Shown: positions 59,762 to 64,000 of the stretch, in pieces
How the letters are laid out: each line of letters begins with the position of its first letter
How positions within the stretch are numbered: position 1 is the stretch's first letter
Source of the DNA: CAZUVM01 sp964623885
GTDB lineage: Bacteria; Verrucomicrobiota; Verrucomicrobiia; Limisphaerales; UBA8199
DNA length: 64,000 bases
Assembly (NCBI GenBank): GCA_964623885.1
Contig: CAZUVM010000148.1
Location: 20,391 to 84,390, forward strand
Direction: 5' to 3'
Program-made: the position numbers and the translations under genes
The notes under the pieces: model-generated
What the model was told of the DNA's origin: nothing
What the model saw: the letters and a program-made list of their open reading frames with translations, nothing else
The model's database searches: none

Positions 59762-61603
59762 ATGAACCTGAACATCCCATTCCGTCCCCGTCTTTTTGAC
59801 ACGCTCAGAAACTATTCTGGCAAAGATCTGGTGCCCGATCTGATCGCCGGTATCACCGTCGGGATCGTCGCGTTGCCGTTGGCCATGGCGTTTGCGATCG
59901 CGTCCGGCGTAAAACCTGAAGCCGGCATCTTCACCGCGGTGATTGCCGGGTTCATTATTTCGGGACTGGGTGGCACGAAGGTATCCATTGGCGGACCAAC
60001 TGGCGCGTTCATCGTGATCCTTTACGGGATCGGCGCAAAGTACGGTTTGGACAACTTGGTAATCTGCACGATTTTAGCCGGGGCGTTGCTGGTAACGATG
60101 GGGGTGACACGTATGGGCGGGATGATCAAGTACATCCCGTTTCCGGTGACGATGGGGTTCACCAGCGGTATTGCGGTGCTGATCTTCAGCACCCAGATTA
60201 AGGACTTCTTTGGCCTGCAGATCGACAAGGTGCCTTCTGAGTTCATCGGCAAGGTGGAGGCGCTGGCGCGGCATTTCGGCACGCTGCAATGGCCGACGAC
60301 GGCGCTGGCGGCGGCCTCACTCGCTTTGATTCTGTTCTGGCCTAAAGGCTGGCAGCGGCGCGTGCCCGGCTCGATTGCCGCCCTCGTCCTCGGAACAGCC
60401 GTGGTTGCATTTCTCAATTTGCCGGTCGAAACGATCGGCAGCCGGTTCGGCGGGATCCCGCAAGGTCTGCCGCGGCCGCATTTCCCCGCCTTCTCCTGGG
60501 ATCAAATCCAGCACCTGTTTCAGCCGGCGATGACGATTGCACTGTTGGCGGCGATCGAATCGCTGCTCTGCGCCGTAGTGGCCGACGGCATGATCGACGA
60601 TCGTCACGATGCAAATCAGGAATTGATCGCGCAAGGACTGGCGAACATCGTCAGCCCGTTGTTTGGCGGGATTGCCGCCACCGGCGCCATTGCGCGCACG
60701 GCAACGAACGTGCGCAGCGGCGCGCGCACGCCGGTTGCCGGGATCGTGCATGCGCTGACGTTGCTGGCGATCCTTCTAGCTGCTGCACCCTTGGCCAAAT
60801 TCGTACCGCTGGCCACGCTCAGCGCTGTGCTGGTCAACGTCGCCCTGCACATGGGCGAATGGCACAATTTCACGCGGCTGCGGAAATGGCCAATTTGCGA
60901 TACGGCGGTTTTCCTCTCAGCGTTCGCGTTCACCGTTGTGGTTGACCTGACCGTTGCGGTCGAGATCGGGATGGTGCTGGCCGCAATTCTTTTCATTAAA
61001 CGCTCCTCGGAGACGACCCAGATCATGGCGGTCGACGAAACCACCGAAACCGAAGGTTCGCATCACTCGCTGGTCGGCAAGGAAGTGCCCAGGGGTGTAA
61101 TGGTCTACCGGATGATGGGCGCATTCTTTTTCGGCGCAGTCGATAAGCTGGAGAGCGTGCTCAAACGCAACAAGGAGGAGCCCGAGGTGCTGATCCTGCG
61201 CATGCGCAAAGTGGTAGCCATCGATGCCACCGGCTTGAATGCGCTTGAAGATCTTTTCGAAAAACTGCACCGGAAGGGCAAACACCTCGTCCTGAGCGCG
61301 CCGCACACCAATCCCATGATGGTAATGGAGAAAGCGGGATTCATCGACCGTCTCGGCCGCGAAAATGTTTGCCCGCATATCGACGCCGCACTGGCCCGCG
61401 CCAGAGAGATCCTCGGTTTGCCTCCGGCGCTGCCAACAGATCCGCACTTCGAAGAGAAACAAAAATTGGAAGCCGTGCGTCAGGAATTAACTTACGCGTT
61501 GAGCCGTGTGAATGATGTGCTTAATGCAGGGGCAGGGAACGGTCGTTCTCTGAATCTTCCGGTAGCCAAGGAATCGGATAAGATCTCTGTTAAGGTGGAG
61601 TAA
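59762..61603 (+). CDS. SulP-family anion transporter with STAS domain
   Basis: 613 residues. About ten to fourteen membrane segments with the SulP start DLIAGITVGIVALPLAMAFAIASGVKPEAGIFTAVIAGF and GGPTGAFIVILY, both cited as regions. A C-terminal STAS domain (about 440-560) contains LILRMRKVVAIDATGLNALEDLFEKL. SulP proteins move sulfate, bicarbonate (BicA-like) or dicarboxylates, commonly with Na+ or H+. The preceding EIIA gene hints at phosphorylation-dependent control. Confidence 0.94.
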   Translation: MNLNIPFRPRLFDTLRNYSGKDLVPDLIAGITVGIVALPLAMAFAIASGVKPEAGIFTAVIAGFIISGLGGTKVSIGGPTGAFIVILYGIGAKYGLDNLVICTILAGALLVTMGVTRMGGMIKYIPFPVTMGFTSGIAVLIFSTQIKDFFGLQIDKVPSEFIGKVEALARHFGTLQWPTTALAAASLALILFWPKGWQRRVPGSIAALVLGTAVVAFLNLPVETIGSRFGGIPQGLPRPHFPAFSWDQIQHLFQPAMTIALLAAIESLLCAVVADGMIDDRHDANQELIAQGLANIVSPLFGGIAATGAIARTATNVRSGARTPVAGIVHALTLLAILLAAAPLAKFVPLATLSAVLVNVALHMGEWHNFTRLRKWPICDTAVFLSAFAFTVVVDLTVAVEIGMVLAAILFIKRSSETTQIMAVDETTETEGSHHSLVGKEVPRGVMVYRMMGAFFFGAVDKLESVLKRNKEEPEVLILRMRKVVAIDATGLNALEDLFEKLHRKGKHLVLSAPHTNPMMVMEKAGFIDRLGRENVCPHIDAALARAREILGLPPALPTDPHFEEKQKLEAVRQELTYALSRVNDVLNAGAGNGRSLNLPVAKESDKISVKVE

Positions 61604-61646
61604 TTTTTAGAGTGGCACGCCGCAGATTCGACGCTACGCTGCGGGC

Positions 61647-62549
61647 ATGAATTCAAGAAAGGCGGCTCAGAGGATTCTAATCGGGCTCGTAGCGTGCGCG
61701 CTGCTCTCATCCGCGTTGGCGCAACCTAAGCCAGCGGCCATAGCACCCCACCATTCCCTCTGGCAGGTGCAAGGCCAGTCCAACGTCGTTTATCTGCTCG
61801 GTTCGGTGCACGTGTTGAAGTCTGAGAACTATCCGTTGCCGGCAGTGATTGAAGGAGCCTTTTCCAATTCGGCGATTGCCGTGTTCGAGACCGACATCGG
61901 CGCGATGGAAAAACCCGAGACCCAGATGAAAGTTCTCGGTCGGGCCCGATTGCCGGAAGGCCAAACGTTGCAGGAGCAACTCTCGCCCGCGGTGTACTCG
62001 AACTTTACCAACCACATTGCTCAGGTCGGTTTGCCAATGATGATGTTCGACCAACTCAAGCCTTCTATCGCAGCGGTCACCCTCGCCGTGGTGGATTTGC
62101 AAAAACAAGGTTTCGACCCCGAATACGGCCTCGACAAGCATTTCTATGCTTTGGCGCAGAAAACCGGCAAAGAGATAGCAATGCTCGAAACCGTCGATTT
62201 CCAGGTCGGGCTGCTGACCGATTTATCGAAAGAGGAGGGGGAGCTGTTGGTGGAAACGACGCTGAAAGATATAGATAAAATGAAGAACGAATTTGGCAAA
62301 TTGCTAACCGCATGGGAGACCGGCGACGCCGATACCCTGGAGCAGTTGCTGAACGAAGCGTCAAAGGAAGCTCCGGCCATCTACAAACGGTTGCTGACCG
62401 ATCGAAGCGCGGGCTGGGTGCCGAAGATCCAGGAATGGTTGCGCGGGAGTAAAAATGTAATCGTGATCGTCGGCGCAGGCCACCTGGTGGGACGCGAAGG
62501 TGTGGTGGAATTGCTGCGTCGCCGCGGTCTCAAGGTGAATCAACTGTGA
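61647..62549 (+). CDS. Exported TraB/GumN-family protein
   Basis: 300 residues with a signal peptide (ILIGLVACALLSSALAQ). The TraB/GumN pattern is present: VYLLGSVHVLK with the GSVH His, a central VFETDIG Glu, and VIVIVGAGHLVGREGVV with the GxxH(L/I) motif. The family is related to Tiki/haem-binding hydrolase-like proteins and is predicted to be a metal-dependent protease. No specific substrate can be named. Confidence 0.88.
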   Translation: MNSRKAAQRILIGLVACALLSSALAQPKPAAIAPHHSLWQVQGQSNVVYLLGSVHVLKSENYPLPAVIEGAFSNSAIAVFETDIGAMEKPETQMKVLGRARLPEGQTLQEQLSPAVYSNFTNHIAQVGLPMMMFDQLKPSIAAVTLAVVDLQKQGFDPEYGLDKHFYALAQKTGKEIAMLETVDFQVGLLTDLSKEEGELLVETTLKDIDKMKNEFGKLLTAWETGDADTLEQLLNEASKEAPAIYKRLLTDRSAGWVPKIQEWLRGSKNVIVIVGAGHLVGREGVVELLRRRGLKVNQL

Positions 62550-63310
62550 GTTCGGAGTTGCCCGCTTATTACTCGGGTTTGGCGCCTTTTCAGGGGGTTT
62601 TCGGCCAAGGCAATCCCGTTTTGACATACCACAAGCTGGGTCCACGACCTCCTCGGGTCCGGCTCAAAGGCCTCTACGTTGGCCAGAGCTTGTTCAGCCG
62701 CCAGCTCCGCGAGCTGCGGTCCGCCGGCTTCCAAAGCGGCAACTTGGCCGCCTGCGCCGGACCATTGCAGCCGAAACGGATTGTTATCACTTTTGACGAC
62801 GGATATGAGAACGTTTTGCGGCACGGATTGGAACTCCTGGCCAGCAGCGGGTTTCACGCGGTCCAGTTTCTGGTGGCGGACTTATTAGGAAAACAAAACC
62901 GTTGGGACGTTACGGAGGGCGAGGCGTCCGAACCGATTATGGATGCCTCCCAGGTGCGCGAGTGGCTTGCCGCCGGTCATGAAATTGGCTCCCATAGTCT
63001 GACGCATCCCTTTCTAACGCGATTGTCTGCAGAGCAAGCGCGCGAGGAAATCACCGCGAGCCGCAAAAAACTGGAGGATTTGTTTGGACGGCCAATTGAA
63101 CATTTCTGTTACCCGTACGGAGATTGGAATGACGCCGTGCGCGAGCTGGTAATAGAGGCTGGATACAAAACCGCGTGCACGACCGATGCCGGGGTAAACA
63201 CAACCTCCAATTCCCCTTTCGCGCTGAGGCGTTTCACGGCGCGTTACGCCTCGCGCAATCTGAAAAACATTGGCGCCCGGGTGAGCGCCTGGCTGGGCCA
63301 AAGCGCTTGA
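62546..63310 (+). CDS. Polysaccharide deacetylase (CE4 / NodB fold)
   Basis: 254 residues. The NodB motifs are visible: IVITFDDGYENV (Asp 84-85), EIGSHSLTHPFL (zinc His) and FCYPYGDWND. CE4 enzymes remove N- or O-acetyl groups from chitin oligosaccharides, peptidoglycan or exopolysaccharide. The start is GTG at 62546, overlapping the TraB/GumN stop as GTGA. No signal peptide is visible, so it may act in the cytoplasm or be exported by another route. Confidence 0.88.
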   Translation: MSSELPAYYSGLAPFQGVFGQGNPVLTYHKLGPRPPRVRLKGLYVGQSLFSRQLRELRSAGFQSGNLAACAGPLQPKRIVITFDDGYENVLRHGLELLASSGFHAVQFLVADLLGKQNRWDVTEGEASEPIMDASQVREWLAAGHEIGSHSLTHPFLTRLSAEQAREEITASRKKLEDLFGRPIEHFCYPYGDWNDAVRELVIEAGYKTACTTDAGVNTTSNSPFALRRFTARYASRNLKNIGARVSAWLGQSA

Positions 63311-63323
63311 GAAACTATTCAGT

Positions 63324-63480
63324 AACCACAGATGGACACAGATGAACACAGATATAGAGGCAGACTCATTTGAGGAGATTTGCCATTTTAATCTGATCAC
63401 CATCTGGTGAATCCTAAATATTGACCGCATGGCGGTTCGGTCCCGGTCATATCCGTGTCCATCTGTGTTTATCTGTGGTT
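63324..63480. repeat. Inverted-arm element built of 10-nt units, copy 2
   Basis: Left arm 63324-63353 reads as AACCACAGAT / GGACACAGAT / GAACACAGAT. The right arm 63451-63480 is its inverted counterpart with four differences in 30. 97 bases lie between, not similar to those of copy 1. Confidence 0.75.
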
Positions 63481-63504
63481 AGCTTTCGCATAGGTCCGCC
63501 TTAG

Positions 63505-64000
63505 CTATTGGGCGCCGACGATTCGCGCTAGCACGTCGGCCAGTTTCTTCGCAGCATCATTGCTTTGGCGGCGCAGCCGCAGCAGCGCTGGAATTTTTTG
63601 GGGAGATAGTGCCAGCGCGGCCGCTAATTTCCGGCCGTCGAGCCGCTGGTCGGAGGTCATCAAAAGGTTGAAATCCAGCGGCAGATCTTCCTCCGCAGGA
63701 TCCAGAACGACTCTCACCGTTGCGCTGGGGATTCCTTGCTGATGGCAGCTTGCGCAAACCACTTCCGATTCCATTTCAACCGCGTCGGCGCCAGTGCGTT
63801 CCCACAACGTTTTCTTTTCGGCGGCGGTAGCAGCAACTTTCCCAGCGCAATGAAATCGCGCGGGCTGCGCACCGGCGGCAAGCAAAGCAGATCGCAGATC
63901 CGGCTGGCCTTCGAGTGCAAAAAGAACGGCGCCACCAGGCAATCCTGGACGCAGGCCTCCGGCGAAGCCCGTACTGATTACCAGGCTCGGTTGTTCGCGT
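63505..64000 (-). CDS. Nucleoside phosphorylase/nucleosidase family protein (partial)
   Basis: The frame runs off the window end, so the N-terminus is missing; 164 residues are visible. SLVISTGFAGGLRPGLPGGAVLFA and ADAVEMESEVVC match the PNP/MTAN superfamily, in which the ME(S) motif binds ribose. Members cleave or phosphorolyse nucleosides, including MTA/SAH, futalosine and adenosylhopane; the exact one is unclear. The CASCH within VVCASCHQQGIP looks like a haem motif but lies in a standard helix of the family. Confidence 0.75.
   Translation of the reverse strand, partial: REQPSLVISTGFAGGLRPGLPGGAVLFALEGQPDLRSALLAAGAQPARFHCAGKVAATAAEKKTLWERTGADAVEMESEVVCASCHQQGIPSATVRVVLDPAEEDLPLDFNLLMTSDQRLDGRKLAAALALSPQKIPALLRLRRQSNDAAKKLADVLARIVGAQ

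Noticed and set aside
63735..63775. CASCH motif resembling a c-type haem site in the truncated phosphorylase
   Set aside because: It lies at the standard position after the ME(S) motif of the phosphorylase fold, with no export signal seen; a coincidental CxxCH.

Overview
The window is a stretch of bacterial chromosome, moderately GC-rich by eye. Gene content points to the Verrucomicrobiota, probably a Pedosphaera/Limisphaera-like lineage. The signs are: many exported glycoside hydrolases (GH127-, GH2-, GH3- and GH92-like), Tat-exported Gfo/Idh/MocA and DegT-type proteins, a secreted LamG/Ig protein ending in a 'VQRSTDL..W' module, DUF2934, DUF1328 and DUF4105 proteins, and many short palindromic intergenic repeats. 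The taxonomic call is an inference from content; no rRNA gene is present. No tRNA, rRNA, CRISPR array, insertion sequence, integrase or prophage was recognised. No gap between called genes exceeds about 300 bases.

Layout. 1-11.4 kb (+): a sugar-catabolic run with ROK kinase, a class I mannose-6-phosphate isomerase with an extra N-terminal domain, exported GH127-type glycosidase, cupin phosphoglucose isomerase, a small PMI-type cupin, exported GH2 protein, Tat-exported DegT-type aminotransferase and a ceramidase-like protein. 11.4-19.5 kb (-): a DUF4105 membrane protein, an alpha/beta-hydrolase lipoprotein and a 1647-residue secreted propeller/LamG protein. 19.6-26.3 kb: purU, a sugar-kinase-like phosphotransferase, rmuC-ridA, DUF2934 plus a histone-H1-like basic protein, lgt and miaA. 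26.4-30.2 kb (-): a complete Mla/MCE lipid-transport operon (permease, ATPase, MCE, lipoprotein), every junction a 4-nt overlap, and a 57-residue DUF1328 gene. 30.4-42.3 kb: a nucleotidyltransferase/kinase fusion with a phosphotransferase, typA, a DUF465 protein, a REC-PAS-PAS-PP2C phosphatase, clpB and an MFS transporter. 42.4-50.3 kb: YdcF-like protein, GH3 enzyme, hypA-hypB, and a nusB-PHP-ftsY-ftsB-like run. 50.3-64 kb: Tat-exported oxidoreductase, outer-membrane-like protein, tandem discoidin protein, HEAT-TlpA protein, LysE exporter, GH92-malectin mannosidase, EIIA-SulP pair, TraB/GumN protein, polysaccharide deacetylase and a truncated nucleoside phosphorylase.

How it fits together. 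The glycosidases, isomerases and kinases suggest an organism that takes apart complex plant or microbial glycans outside the cytoplasm and feeds mannose/glucose phosphates into central metabolism. The remainder is housekeeping (translation, envelope lipids, protein export, stress).

The most unusual signal is not a single gene. Several families of small inverted repeats sit at gene borders and enter coding regions. One appears to supply a ribosome-binding site and start codon (GH127), one has displaced a start (GH2), one is read through in frame inside a lipoprotein, and one supplies a stop codon. There are also two about 150-bp elements whose inverted arms are each built from three 10-nt units, a candidate three-way-junction leader RNA directly before an oxidoreductase start codon, and a hairpin covering an MFS start codon.
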